From positions 43,944,213 to 44,008,212 of the forward strand of contig NC_057761.1 of assembly GCF_010389155.1 (NCBI RefSeq): DNA of 64,000 bases. The letters are read 5' to 3'. Source of the stretch: Erigeron canadensis. Its lineage: Eukaryota > Streptophyta > Magnoliopsida > Asterales > Asteraceae. Both the position numbers and the translations under genes were made by a program. Below, piece by piece: positions 44,865 through 57,026 of this stretch. The first letter of the stretch is position 1; the number at the start of each line of letters is the position of its first letter. The notes below the pieces were generated by a model. It did not search any database. It saw only the letters and a program-made list of their open reading frames with translations, and was not told the origin of the DNA.

Positions 44865-46923
44865 TCATAAAAGCATTAATAATTTTGTAAAGTATATTTT
44901 CGTGATTCTTTCATTTGTGTAACTTTCCGGAAGATCTAAAATGACTTCCGACAAAAGTTAGTTCATCGTTTGTCCCTAGATACGTTACATCTTCTGGTGA
45001 TCTTCATATCCATGTAAACCATGAATGTGAAGGATGATTTATCTCGTGGAAAACTGGATCATCAAACAAATCCGCGGCCATATGAGATGGCAAAATGAAT
45101 GGGTTGGTCTAGTGATTAAAACAAGTCAAGATCAAAGAACCTATATTAGGGTACATGGAAGCACAAGTCTTGTCGGGTTGGCTCAAAACATTTTTGCTTA
45201 TCAATGATTATTTTTTTGGATATTAAGTTACACTTCATATTATACAAATTTTGTCATATGCCGAGTGATAACAGTCCAACCTTCATATTATAGCTGTTTA
45301 GAGTTGTTATTCAATGAGGATTTGAGAATGTGCACTACAAAACTAAAAATTCCAAAGAACCTTCAATAACTGAATCTTTTAACCAGAAGTGCAGCCATGC
45401 CTAAAAGCTGACACTGAACTGATCTTCTGAAAAGGGCAACTGCTTTGACATCCCGCTGACAGGTCCAGGATTTGACATGGTAAAGCTAAAACTTGTATAT
45501 TATGGTCGAAGGGACATGAGAGATTGAATTTGAATACATGACTCTTGCTTTCATGTTCCATGTCTTAAACTCATCATTTCCTTCCATGGGTAAGTTGGAA
45601 GACTCCTCCATATTCGTAGAAATCATCCAACCTCAAAGAGGAATGTTTATACTAACTTAAATTTGCAGACCAAAGACCAAGATCAAAATTTTTATGCTTT
45701 GTTGGGTATTTGAGAAAATTTACCTATCATCTTAATGTAGCTAAACAAAAACCAAATTACATCATACAAATAATTGGAACTCTAAATTATCACATTTTAC
45801 AGTTAACTTACTCAAGTTTGGTTTAGTTCGCTAACTTTAACGTTTACATGGCACCCCTTCCCGTTGTGATAATAATACTATAGTAGTAGTAGTAGTAGTT
45901 GTAGCTTGTACCCAATATTCGTGGAGTATCGTCTTGTTATGCATTTGTCACATCCAGTACTCAAAATGATCACGTGAAAGCAATTATGTATAAAACCTTG
46001 GTCAACCAAGATATGATAATGTCATCATGAATTGTACTCGTGTACCTTAAACTACTACAGTAATTACTACGTCATATCTTTTGGTACACGCTGCATTTCC
46101 TCAATTTTTTGGGCTACCAAATATGACTTGCGAATTTGCTTTTTATAACATCAACATAACCAACATCAGAAGAGTTAATACATTACATAAGGTGCCAAAT
46201 ACAACAATAATACGTGGTTAACCAACATAAAACAAAGAAAGGGTCTGTAAACCTTCAAATGTAGGTAAATACGGTCCAGACAAGAAACCCTACCTATGTA
46301 CAGGGGCAGCTCAATCTAGTAAATGTGGACCAGCGCAAACCCAAAAAGCTCCAACCGGGTTCCACAATGGTATCCTTGATTCGAACATACCATATCATTG
46401 TAGCTGCTAACGAGGTTGAACCATCATGATCTCGCTCTTCAGCATACACATCCTGACCCCTGGTCTCATTAGATGCAATGAAAAAACCATCCAAGCTTAA
46501 CATGATCATGATTATGTTCACATGTAGTAGCACAATCATCGTGATCATGTGTGATACACTTGACAAGGTACGAAAAACACTTAACAAGAAAAGTAGCAGC
46601 AGCTTGATCCTGCTTCAGATCACGTGGGACAGACTTCTCATGTGAGGTAGTAGCCAAGTAGGCACCCCGGTCATGAGCAAAGCATGCAAGTTCTCAAACT
46701 GGGAACAAGTACGGCCTGAAACGTATCCCCACGCTCATTAACCAATCACCCCTTTCTTTATCCAACTTCCATATATATTTTTACTCTTTTCACTTCTATA
46801 TTTCAGTAGTCTCAACCTTTGACCAGGGAACCATACGGGGCTCTTTAACATTAACCAACTAAAGATTCAGACACATCACTCACCTTCAACCATCAATAAA
46901 TCAAATGTGGAACTTACTGCCAC
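44865..46923. other. Intergenic and likely 3'UTR of the F-box gene
   Basis: A (TAG)n microsatellite lies at about 45881-45899. The minus-strand frame at 46294-46587 follows the F-box gene and may be 3'UTR or a decayed exon. Nothing else recognisable. Confidence 0.45.
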
Positions 46924-48217
46924 CTAGCCAAGAAGACTAACCTGCGTTTCATGTGGCTCTTGACACCTTGGCAGCTGTTTCAAACACTCTGAACAAAGAT
47001 ACTCCAACGAGAATGTTTCTTCATATTCACTATTGTGTACACACCTCCCACATTCAGCGCACCGAGGTATGCAAATTATGCAGGCCCTACATTTATCTTT
47101 CGGTTGACAACAATCAGCCGGACAATCATATACAAGCCTCAAATTATGACATCTAGGACATATTTCAACATCAATAGCACGATCATCATCAGATGGCAAA
47201 TATAAGTTCGGACGGTGATAATAATGCGGACTGTAATCACTTTTCTGAATGCCCAACAAATTCTTCAATACTTCAAAGTGATCAAGCGTTATCCCATAAA
47301 ACCCACCTGTTCTTATATACCTAATACCAGCTGTTCCGGTACTCGAAGTAAAAGCCTTCAGGTTATTCAAAATACCATCAATACTAAGTCTTGTACATCC
47401 CGGAATGAACAACTACATTAAAGTTATTTACAAAAGTTAGTTTGCAAAAAACATTCTGTATAACAAATATAAGCAAGATCTATAAGTTTAAAACAAGTGT
47501 TACCTTGGTCAATTTTGGGTTAGTTTCAAGCACGCGTCTCAGACCATCATCTGTGATCTTGGGACATTTAATTAGACTCAAACACTGAAGATTACCGTCA
47601 GCCCGCTTAGTTAACCGAACAAGAACATCATCGGTAATCCTCTCATTCAACGGCTGATCAACATAAACATTCCTCCATAAAAGAGAATCACTACGAATAG
47701 CAGAACACAATGATTTACAAACACGCTCGACCACAAGAAGATCCTTCATTCCTAAATAACTAAGAGCAAGAACAAAAGCCTCATGAGGCTCGCTGCCAAT
47801 CACATCAGGACAACTAACAAACCCTTCAGATTTCCTAACAACAAAACCATCATTCCCAAAACTAAAACCTTTATGATACTGATCATGATGACACATCAAA
47901 CCGCTAGGAAACGATTGAAATCTTAACGCACTATTCCAAAAGAAACTAAAACCTGCAAACAACGACCCATAATCCTCTTTACAATTCACAACCCGGTTTT
48001 TCATATAATCACCATAATCCCATTCTAATTCGCCTAACCATCCTGTAATAGCTGTAAAGGTAGTACTTATATCTATATCCATACCAAACGGATCGGATGG
48101 CAATAAATCGATAATGTCTTTCGATTCCGGTGTTCCCCCCATATCATATCCCTCACCCCCTTTCTCCTGCATACCCCCAAACGGTGATACCGGACGGTGC
48201 GAAAAATTCAATGCCAT
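46924..48217 (-). CDS. SKIP14: F-box protein, SKIP14-like
   Basis: Two exons, 47504-48217 and 46924-47412, in phase, giving 400 residues; the intron is 91 bp, GT..AG. The start MALNFSHRPVSPFGG follows a leader acceptor. The F-box lies at about residues 150-190 (PHEAFVLALSYLGMKDLLVVERVCKSLC..., shown here in part). A leucine-rich-repeat-like segment follows (LQCLSLIKCPKITDDGLRRVL). The C-terminal third is cysteine-rich (CPRCHNLRLVYDCPADCC, CRACIICIPRCAECGRC), suggesting bound zinc. SKIP14-type proteins bind ASK/SKP1 adaptors in SCF ubiquitin ligases; the target is unknown. The C-terminus (...HETQVSLLG) may be altered if the GTTAGT at the end is used as a donor; without transcripts the simple stop is preferred. 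Confidence 0.85.
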
Positions 48218-48960
48218 TCTATCACAAACCCTAACAGAGACTAAAATCAAACAGATAAAAGGAAAAAGAGACTTTATTTTTATTTTGTTTTTTAAAGATA
48301 AAAAATTCAACTTTTTTATTTTGTTTTTTCCTTTTTATAGATAGAAACAAAAAAAACCCTCAATTTTGGGGGTAAACTAAAAAAACACGCGCCAAAAATT
48401 TCACAGGATATTTCTTCTAAAATTTACATTTACATAAATACATATACATATATATATATCAGCTATTATATATTAGATTATATTATATTATATACAAATA
48501 TTATAAAGCGTGTGATATGATTTGATATTAATCAAGAAACAAAAAATACTATACAAATTTCATATATATATATCTAAAAAAAAGACCTAAATTCACATAA
48601 TAATAAAAATCAAATAAGAAATTGATGAAATTAATTAATGACAAGTGAAAAAAAATAAAACCTGATTAATTAATTGATATATATTTATAAAGAAAATACA
48701 AACAAACCCTAAATACCGGCGAGATAAATTTTCCGGTGAGATCGAATTTTGTTCCGGCGGGGAAAGGCAATCGGAGATGACGTGAAAGAATTGAAGATGA
48801 ATGTGTAAGGAATCGGAAAAGAATTATGGCGAATTTTTAGAGAGAAAAAGTGTGGGAGGGATTTTAGAGAGGGAAAGAGTGGAAAAATAAAAATAAAAGG
48901 GGAAATTGTGTGAATTTTGTAATGTGAAAGGGGTGGTGGTATTGGTGTGAGTTGGAGACC
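48218..48960 (-). promoter_or_regulatory. Predicted leader and promoter of the F-box gene
   Basis: The minus strand at about 48719-48900 is CT- and CCGG-rich, like a plant 5'UTR. It ends at a possible donor (CCG|GTATTT, about 48718). A possible acceptor (GATTTTAG, about 48240) lies just before the start codon. This predicts a leader intron of about 480 bases. The AT-rich sequence between fits an intron. No transcript support. Confidence 0.4.
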
Positions 48961-49394
48961 GACACGTGTCTGGTTATTAGGATGAATTTTACTGGTTTGT
49001 AGGTGTATAGGAAGGAGATGTGGCGGGAGTATTCTACATATGGTTTTGTGCCTTACTCCTGGTCGTAATTTACATGTTTTTATCGGGTATCCGCTTAGGG
49101 TGGACGGAGTCGTACTGGGAGCGGACCGGTATCGGGTCGGATTCCGATGGAACACCGCTCCGACCCTCCGGTACCGGTGGAGAGGGGAGCGTAGTGGGGA
49201 GCGTGGTGCCGGATCTCGTGCCTTTGAATTCGACCGTTACAAAAAAAAAACATGGGGCCCACATGAAAACGTCTCTCTCTTGCTTCTTCTTTCCTTCTTC
49301 TTTCTTTCTTCTTTCTGCACTTCGTTTTTTTTTTCTTTCAACACACAAATCACACACACAAATAACACACACATATATCTATATTTTCGGAATC

Positions 49395-50017
49395 ATGAAC
49401 CCTTTCTTCAACAATCCTTTATTTCTTGACAATCACGGCCCAACACCCTCAAATTTCCAATCGGACTCGAGTTCATCCGACGAGACGGAACAGTTTATTA
49501 ATTTATTCACAATGGCGCATTATGCGATTCAACAGGATGTCCGTGATACTGCCTCCTCTTCAAGAACGTATACAAGACACGACGATCGTGGTGAGTCTCA
49601 CAACCGTCTTTTTCGAGATTATTTTGCCGAGGAACCGAAATTTAATGAGACTTTTTTTAGACAACGGTTTCGTATGAGTAGACGGTTGTTTGTGAAGATA
49701 GCTTCAGATTTGGAAAACAATTTTAGTTTTTTTCAAAGGAAGATCGACGCTCGTGGTAAATGGGGGTTTTCAGCTTTACAGAGATGCACATCTGCAGTTC
49801 GCCAGTTAGGATACGGTAGTAATCCCGACAGTTTAGATGATTACCTAAATATGTCGGAAAGATCGTCACGTGACACCCTTAATGCTTTTTGTGATGGAGT
49901 TATTAAGTTATATCGGCATGAATATTTGCGTAGGCCAACGCGTACTGATACGCAACACATTCTTGATCATCATGCGTCTTATCATGGTTTCCCCGGCATG
50001 TTAGGTATATCTTTACT

Positions 50018-50051
<34 letters not shown>

Positions 50052-50807
50052 TACGTAGTTTAGTTAATAATGTATATATATATTACGTAGTTTAGTTAAT
50101 ATTTTCGGTTTAATAAATGTATTTATAGGGAGTCTTGATTGTACACACTGGACTTGGGATAATTGTCCAGTAGCTTGGCGTGGCCAGTACACGCGAGGTG
50201 ATCATCACGGGCCGACGATATAGCTTGAAGCAGTTGCATCACAGGATTGTTGGATTTGGCACGCATACTTTGGTTTTGCCGGTTCAAACAACGACATTAA
50301 TGTGTTGAACCAATCTCCTTTGTTCAATCCTTTTGAAGACGGCACAACACCGTTGGTTCCTTTCACTGTAAATGGAACCGAATATCAGTACCCGTATTTT
50401 CTCGTAGATGGGATCTACCCAAGATATGCGATGTTTGTGAAAACGATTTCCCATCCAACCGGTGAGAAAAGGATTCGATATGCTAAGGCACAGGAGGCTG
50501 CAAGGAAGGATGTGGAGTGAGCTTTTGGTATTATAAAAAAAAATGGAAAATACTTAGAGAACCGGCACGACAAATGGAAGAAACCCCCATCCGTAAGATT
50601 ATGTATGCGTGTTGTATTCTTCACAACATGATTTTAAAAGACGAGGACCACGCTATAAGTCTTGATTACATTCCAGATCCCCCGGTTGCGCCACAGCCAT
50701 CGGATGAACGACTGTTTAAGATACAGAACCCAAACGTTCACGAGGATCTTAAGATGGATCTCATTGACCATATTCATCGCACATTCATCCCGGGCATCGA
50801 TCGCTAG
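49395..50807 (+). pseudogene. PIF/Harbinger (HARBI1-like) transposase, broken
   Basis: Exon 1 runs from MNPFFNNPLFLDNHGP at 49395 to about 50005 and carries the N-terminal region (RLFRDYFAEEPKF, FRMSRRLFVKI). A (TA)n-containing intron follows (to about 50128). Exon 2 carries the DDE nuclease domain: GSLDCTHW with the first Asp, LVDGIYP with the second, and KDVE with the Glu, then AFGIIKKKW and HNMI. Two in-frame stops break it: TAG at about 50221 and TGA at 50518, right after the catalytic Glu. Terminal repeats were not secured. It lies head-to-head with the F-box gene. Harbinger transposases need a partner Myb-like protein for mobility; a candidate remnant lies at 51404-51784. Confidence 0.85.
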
Positions 50808-51403
50808 TTTATTTATGTATTGTGTTGTCGTTTCGTTTAATATTGTAGTTTGATGTTTTATTTTGTACTTTTTTATATTTAATATTTGTATTACTTTGAA
50901 ATTATTAAATAAAATGTTTTAGTCTTAAAAATAAATAGAAATTAAATTAAATAGAAAAGGGTGGGGAGGGGAGGGGTGGCGAGGTGCTCCTAGCAATCAG
51001 GAAAGGGAGGAGAAGAAAAATCGGGGAGGGGAGGGGAGGAGTGGGCAAGCCCTCCCCCCACCCTTATAAACTTTTTGTTTATGATTTTTTTAAGGGGGAA
51101 GTCAAAGCTATCAACCTTTTCATCTCCCTTTAATTATCTAATTAAATTACCCCACCTCATTTTAACCCTCCAACTTTTTTTTAACCTTTTTTTAGTGGCA
51201 ACCGAAACTCTCAACCTTTTCTTCACATTTTAATAATTTATCCTTAACATTATAAACTTTACATAACTAACCCTTTTTTAATTTATATATTTTTATTAAT
51301 AACAAAATACATTACATAACACTTAAAACACATTACATTTTAAAAGGAAAAAACACACACGTACGTAATAAAAACACACAATGCATAACTTAAAAAAACA
51401 TAA
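50808..51403. other. GA-rich stretch after the transposase
   Basis: At 50950-51065 runs of GGGGAGGGG are followed by CCCTCCCCCCACCC, a partial inverted repeat that may mark the right end of the Harbinger element. The remainder is AT-rich and non-coding. Confidence 0.4.
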
Positions 51404-51784
51404 CTACTCTTCATCGTCATCATCTTTGATTAACATTTTTCCTAATCCACGGTAAGTGCGTTCATTGAGCCACCACTTGTCGTGTTGCGGGCATTTGACT
51501 TCCTCTGTTGTTTTGTCTTCTCCGCAATTATCATGGTACGGTTCGACCCAAGTACATTAGTCACCCAACATGTGACTGGCCTTAAAAACATCATCGACCA
51601 CCCTCCTGATCCTTTTGGCCTCATCTTGCAAAATATATGAATATGTCTCTTCGTGTTTCGAGACCTTGCGACCTGGTGCTTCTATTGCCTTAACATGTTA
51701 CTCGCATTGTCGTCTTTTCTCCCATAGGTAACCCAGGACCACAGAGAGTTCAGTTTGAAGGAGGGTGTCCTTTTTCTTCCACAT
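51404..51784 (-). pseudogene. Broken ORF, probably element-borne
   Basis: One consistent minus-strand frame of 127 codons starts MWKKKDTLLQTELSVVLGYL and ends KMLIKDDDEE. Stop codons interrupt it twice, after about residues 30 and 81. Blocks such as CPQHDKWWLNERTYRGL look protein-like. The family was not recognised with confidence; position beside the HARBI1-like pseudogene suggests an accessory ORF of the same element, or a neighbouring decayed transposon gene. Confidence 0.5.
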
Positions 51785-52841
51785 GACGCAACCCTTCTCC
51801 AACCTCCTGCGAGCTCAAAGCTCGCGACCTCCAGTTCGCGGCTATCTCGCTCAAGTGGCGCCTGGATCTCGCCCTAGCCTCCGCAGCTCGCGGCCATCTC
51901 CCTCATTCCTCCCCTTCGGCTCCCTCCCCCATAAAGATATACATCAAATGTTAATTATAATATAATATAACGTGTGCGTACAATTTATTTATACATTGAT
52001 ATGGGAACGAACTATTTGAATAGATGATCTTGAGTCTTGACTATTGAATTACAATTAAAGTCAAAATTTGAAATGATTTTTGAATCTTAAATCCTTGCTT
52101 TTAATCCCTTGATTAAAACTGTTTCAACTTTGCTAGTTAAGTTGAAAACAACTTTATAATAACCTCATCCGAATATATATAGTATATGATCGATTTCTCC
52201 CAAAAAATTGGAACATGATTCACTTTCTGTGTTTATTTTTTTCAATAATAATAATATAATATTAATAAAGATGTATCATAAAAATACTAAATGAAGATAA
52301 AGATATATCATAAAAATACTAAATGAAGGTATAAATAACTTTAGATCTTGCTAATGTTACCCATAATTTAAAGTTGTAAAGCAATTATGCATTTGTTATT
52401 TGCTAATTGTTTTAATAGTTATGCTAGTTACACTACACATATATCCATTACGTATACTCTTAGGTAGATAAAACTCCAATAAAAACAATAATTTCGACAA
52501 TAATAATCCTAAAACTACAAATGATCATAATCTCGCAATAAAAGGGCAAAAGGCTAACAATCTCGCAATAAAATACAACCATCTAAAGTCTAAACCTAAC
52601 AAATGCGCCCTTAACCCTAAAACAATTATTCGTATACTAGATAAAAAGTTTATAGCAATTTGTAATTATATATATTGTTACTTTAGTTTTCTTATTGTTT
52701 TAATTCGACCTCATTCACAAACTAACATAACTACCTCGTTTTTGTTGTTATTGTTTGATCCAAACTATGGCCCAAATTTCTAAAGTATGATCATATAATT
52801 TTTATCGGTGGATAACGGGCGTAATGTATTGTATATATCTA
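51785..52841. other. Intergenic, no gene recognised
   Basis: A short GC-richer stretch at 51800-51930 contains repeated AGCTCGCG words. The rest is AT-rich and contains an exact short repeat of AAAGATATATCATAAAAATACTAAATGAAG type (about 52268 and 52298). Confidence 0.45.
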
Positions 52842-54264
52842 TCTATAACTCTTATAAAAAAGTAGTTAATCAAGCTTTTTAAAGCCCTCTTGCAATCTAA
52901 AACTATATTGAAAAAATGCCACGTAGGATTTTATCCTATGTGTCAACTCCATATTTTTTTCAAAAATAAACTATATATTTTGAAAAAAAAAAATCAACTT
53001 ATATATATATTAATTAATTAAAATTAATAAATAAATAAATATATTGTAGAAATCTAAGATCTTCTCATTAGATAAAATGATATCTTCTCTTTAACTAAAA
53101 AATCATGTCTATACTTAATGATATTTCATTATATTTTTTATTCAACATTACATAAAGTTCTTTTCCTTTTTTTCTTATGATGATTATATGGAAGTTTTCA
53201 AAACTATATGAATATACAAAAATAAAACAAATTAAGTGAAAAAAATAGATTTAATTAGTTAAAAGATAACATCGAAACTCATAAATCTTAACATTATATT
53301 AACTACACCTTGAATATATGTTCCACATTTAAACTTTTTGTTTTAATAAAACAATATCCTCTTTTAAGTATAAAAACTACCTTGGTGTATACCTTCTTCT
53401 TTGCCAATAGCCGGAAAGTACAAATAAGATGAGTTTTATGGTAAACGTTCAACTAATTAATACACTTTAACAAAAATCCTTAGGGTTTCGTTTAGCAAAA
53501 CCCAAAAAAAAAATTGAGTCATATAAATTCAAGTAATTGTAAGTCACCCGAAGTCCGAGACCTACCCCACCGTTAAACCAAATTCTACATCCTAATTTTC
53601 TTTTTCCTTCTCTTTTGGAACGACACATTCTACCTCTTCTGGATTAGTCAATTAGCTAGATTAAACAAAAATTAAAACCACCATGGTGTTGATAATCCAT
53701 TTCTAAAAATCGCAGCAACACCTTCAAATGAATATACTGTTTTACTTTTTGGATGTTAAGAAGAACATTCAACACATAAGGCATAGTCAAATTATCCTCT
53801 TTGAATTATATATCCAGCCAATTCTAATTTTTCATGTGACTTTTAACTTTTTTGGAGAAAAATATAGTGGAATTGTCACTCTACATTAAGGATCAAATTG
53901 TATGTCTTTAAGTTTTGTTGTAACAAGACGACTACATGATACATGTTCTAGATGTAGATCATTTTAGTGGCAACAAAAGGCAAATTACTAGAATTACTAG
54001 AAGAAAAACATATTACTAAATTCTTAATGATAATTTAAAGTATAGTTTAATAGCTTAAGTCCTTCTATCTCTTTAAGTTCATATTTTGTCAAGCTTTTGG
54101 TTGAATCTATTTCTGTTCAACCATATGTTTATATGTTACTAAACTATTTATATAGTTCACATCACGTAATTCTAATGAAATATGTTCGCTATCGTTTCTT
54201 CATATATAAAGTGTATTATATAGATTTTTATACAACTCGCGCATCGCGCGGGTCAAAAACCTAG
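52842..54264 (+). mobile_element. Non-autonomous Helitron, 1423 bp
   Basis: It starts TCTATAACTCTTATAAAA after A. It ends with the hairpin CGCGC-ATC-GCGCG (54238-54250), then GGTCAAAAACCTAG, followed by T. The hairpin has the same central ATC as the Helitron at 34268-34840. No Rep/helicase coding sequence was seen. The 3' end is well supported, the 5' end moderately. Confidence 0.6.
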
Positions 54265-55461
54265 TGTATATATATATATATAGGGTAGCATTCCAGTGAG
54301 AACATGTTTTAAATAAGAACAGTAAGAACAGTTTCTATCATTTGGATGAAAAAAATTAAAGGTCATGATGATTAATGACATATTTGAAAATATGCATTTA
54401 ATTAGTGGCAAAGATGGGTTTTTATGTGTGTATTAAAGGATAAATGAGTAACTAGATAAATCAATGAAAAAAGGAAAAAAATAAATAAAATGAAATGCAT
54501 ATACATTTTTCACACGTTGATGGAAGTTAAAAAAGCAGTTACCAATTTCGAATTATTAGGAAGGGAATAAAATTAAGTGGGTAATTGGATGCACCTATCT
54601 TGTATAAAAATGGATGCACTTCGATCTGCTTAAAAAATGAAAATGGATGCACGCTTTAAAAAATATGGATGCACTTCTAGATAGAATCAAGTGGATGCAC
54701 TCATATATAAAAACGAGTGGATGCAATTATATATTCTATGCATCTATTCAATCTAGTGTCTAGGACGAAATAAACAAAACCATCCATCGATTCCAAGAAA
54801 ATTTAATACACTAGAAAACATTGCTTCTTTCTTATAACCTTACTTTCAATTTCAATTTTCATATAACTTCGTCAAAAAACAAAATTATTATAAATCAAGT
54901 GACCGTTTGAAAAATTATATATAATGGAAATTAAATTTGAAAACTCATAACCGATCAATCAATTTATTATTATAAATTAATTGTATTTTATAAATGTCTT
55001 AATTACCCTTTTTAATGTATGTTGATTTGTTATTTTCCTATTGGTTCTTATTTGTTCTTATTTTTTTAGTGTTCTCATTGGATGGGCTTCTGATGTGCAA
55101 AATCGAGCTTTAAATTTATAAACTAAAACTACCCAAAAACTCACTACTACGCACTCACGGGCAGTGGACCCGATCGTTTGTAATATAGCTAAGAGGTAAG
55201 TCTGAGTTCGTTCTCAGGGACTGTGAAATGATTAGTTGCTTGTAAAATGGGTTGGAAAACGGGTGTTGCTTCGAAATTCCTTTTTGACAATTAAATAAAT
55301 TTGTTTGAAAAATGATTGCATAAATTTATAAGAACAGTTCAGACAGTATAATTAAAAGTCATCCACCTTGACTTCCCTCGACTTCAAATGTGATTGCATT
55401 TAACTAAGGACAAATTCTTTAGAATTTAAAGATAGTCGTGAAAAGGTTAATCTACTCACGT

Positions 55462-55752
55462 AGTACCACCAACCGTGAATAAATTATCGAATCACCTAAC
55501 TACTAGTCGAATTACCCAAGCCGGTACCACCAAAACCGAGACAATTCTTCTAAAAATCAGTTTTATTGACTATCAAATCATCAATTGAACCTATGTGACA
55601 ATAACGTGGTACCACCAACCGATATCAATCACGTTGACAAAATTAATCTTTTCTTAAAACGATATTCACTACCATACCATGAACTAGTGATAATTACTTA
55701 TAGACAAGTAATCGTTTTAAAATCATATACACATTCAACTGGTACCACCAAC
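55462..55752 (+). repeat. Four copies of GGTACCACCAA in solo LTR B
   Basis: GTACCACCAA occurs near 55463, 55524, 55609 and 55742, usually followed by CCG. The first is framed by TCACG...CGTGA and the second by CGGT...ACCG, so the motif can sit in a small hairpin loop. The matching part of solo LTR A carries TTTCTTCCGAACT instead. Confidence 0.65.
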
Positions 55753-56136
55753 GAAGAATCATATGCAACCAATATCGAAATTAATCAATGAAAAGAGTTA
55801 ATATCATCAAGATCACAGAACAACGATAATTAAATAAACCCCTTTGAATTAAAAATATTGCAATCACATTATCCGTCTAGTTTCATCAAGGTGGATGATT
55901 AAACAGTTAGCCACTCATGATCAATTCACAATAATGAATAAAATAGAAGAGAAACATGATGTACCAATTGTTTGAAGAAAATAGAATGCAAGACAATAAG
56001 TAGATACGATCTAGGTGGGTGTCCGTGAATCTTCAACGAATCCGCCTAAGAAATAATCTTGATTGGAGGAAGAAGAACCCTTGTAGAACAACTCCTAGAA
56101 AGATTTTTGATACTTGAAATTCGACCTAGGGTTTTC

Positions 56137-56145
56137 TATTTATAC
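56137..56145 (+). promoter_or_regulatory. TATA box of solo LTR B
   Basis: CTATTTATA follows TAGGGTTTT, about 50 bases before the first palindrome of the array. The position corresponds to the TATA box of solo LTR A. Confidence 0.5.
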
Positions 56146-56194
56146 CCCTCCAAAATTTGATGCAGAAACAAGGCAGGGCCTATTCTCCCGTGCA

Positions 56195-56464
56195 CCCACT
56201 GCGGCGCAGTGGGGTTTTGCCTTCCCTCACTGCGGCGCAGTGAGGTGGTCTTGACTTTGACTTGAGGGTGACTGCGGCGCAGTGGCTTGTGTGACCACTA
56301 CTGCGGCGCAGTTCAAATCCACGGCCTCCTTTCTTATTAACCAGACTGCGGCGCAGTCCTTCTGTTGCCATCCCCACTGCGGCGCAGTGGGGGCAAATCC
56401 CACTAATTTTCGTGGTATTTGGCTGCGGTGCAGTGGGCTAGTTCATTCCCACTGCGGCGCAGTG
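56195..56464 (+). repeat. Array of eight CACTGCGGCGCAGTG palindromes
   Basis: ACTGCG-G-CGCAGT recurs at 56197, 56228, 56271, 56300, 56345, 56376 and 56451, plus one imperfect copy near 56423. In several copies the arms extend with paired but different flanks: CCC/GGG in the first, CCT/AGG in the second, G/C in the fifth, CCC/GGG in the sixth. The array is much richer in GC than the rest of the LTR. Confidence 0.85.
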
Positions 56465-56735
56465 AACACTTGTACAGAGCCGACTTCTTTCGATCTTGAT
56501 TACTTGCCAAACTCTGCCGTCTCTTTCACTCAAATCAACTCTCAACATCATATTGCACTTCCAGGCCAATAATCATCCGAAAATGTACCAAATGAATGCG
56601 TATCCTGTTTAGAGCCTGTAAACACTAACAAATACCATAAACGCGCCAAATGCATACAAAAACGACTAAAAACATATAGTAAAATGGCCAATAACGATGT
56701 GGGTAATGGGCATAAATTAGTCACATCAGCTTCCT

Positions 56736-57026
56736 ATATATATATATGTATATTACAAAGTGTGTAATTTATGTGGTTTTACATCTACTAATAAACAAAA
56801 ACATAATTGTAACGTTCTTTGATCAATATGTGTCACATGTCCCTCTTAATATGTATCCTAATTTGCATCTTTTTATATTAACTAAAATATTTATTATGCT
56901 ATGTTTGTTACTTACTTACTATATATATTATTTTAAAAAATAATCTTAATTGTTTAAAAATAATTAACTTCCGTATAAAACCAACTTAACATTAGGAAAC
57001 GAATTATAATATCTATCAAATCTACA
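56736..57026. other. Short AT-rich intergenic stretch
   Basis: TA repeats at the start belong to the split fold-back element. No gene was seen. Confidence 0.5.

Larger units (their letters stand above)
55091..56730 (+). mobile_element. Solo LTR B, 1640 bp, with 5-bp TSD
   Basis: It starts TGATGTG and ends CACATCA, flanked by the perfect duplication GCTTC (55086-55090 and 56731-56735). It shares with solo LTR A the start block (CTACTAC.CAC..GGGCAGTG.ACCC, then GTAAGT near position 110) and the end block (ACCATAAA...GATGTGGG...TTAGTCACATCA). No internal region or second LTR is present. The two copies are clearly related but strongly diverged inside. Confidence 0.8.
54284..56740. mobile_element. 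Fold-back element in (TA)n, split by solo LTR B
   Basis: The left end TAGGGTAGCATTCCAGTGAGAAC is preceded by (TA)n. The right arm (GTTCTTATTTGTTCTTA...GTGTTCTCATTGGATGG) is cut by the LTR a few bases before its end; after the LTR the sequence resumes CTATATATATATA. Removing the LTR restores a right end that mirrors the left. The left end matches the terminus of the element at 36800-37195, so the two are one family. Confidence 0.55.

Noticed and set aside
46294..46657. Two overlapping minus-strand frames after the F-box gene
   Set aside because: No recognisable domain and no secure splice link; more likely 3'UTR. The possible donor at the end of exon 2 keeps an extra exon formally open.
48709..49372. 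Frames of 148 and 100 residues opposite the transposase 5' region
   Set aside because: They are rich in Pro, Ser and Lys from CT- and GA-rich untranslated sequence and overlap better-supported features.
49020..49394. Extending the Harbinger transposase to the upstream in-frame Met at 49020
   Set aside because: The extra 125 residues show no family similarity and pass through CT- and CA-rich leader sequence; MNPFF at 49395 is a typical start.
56195..56464. CRISPR-like array
   Set aside because: The repeats are about 15 bp with unequal spacers, inside an LTR of a plant genome and without cas genes.
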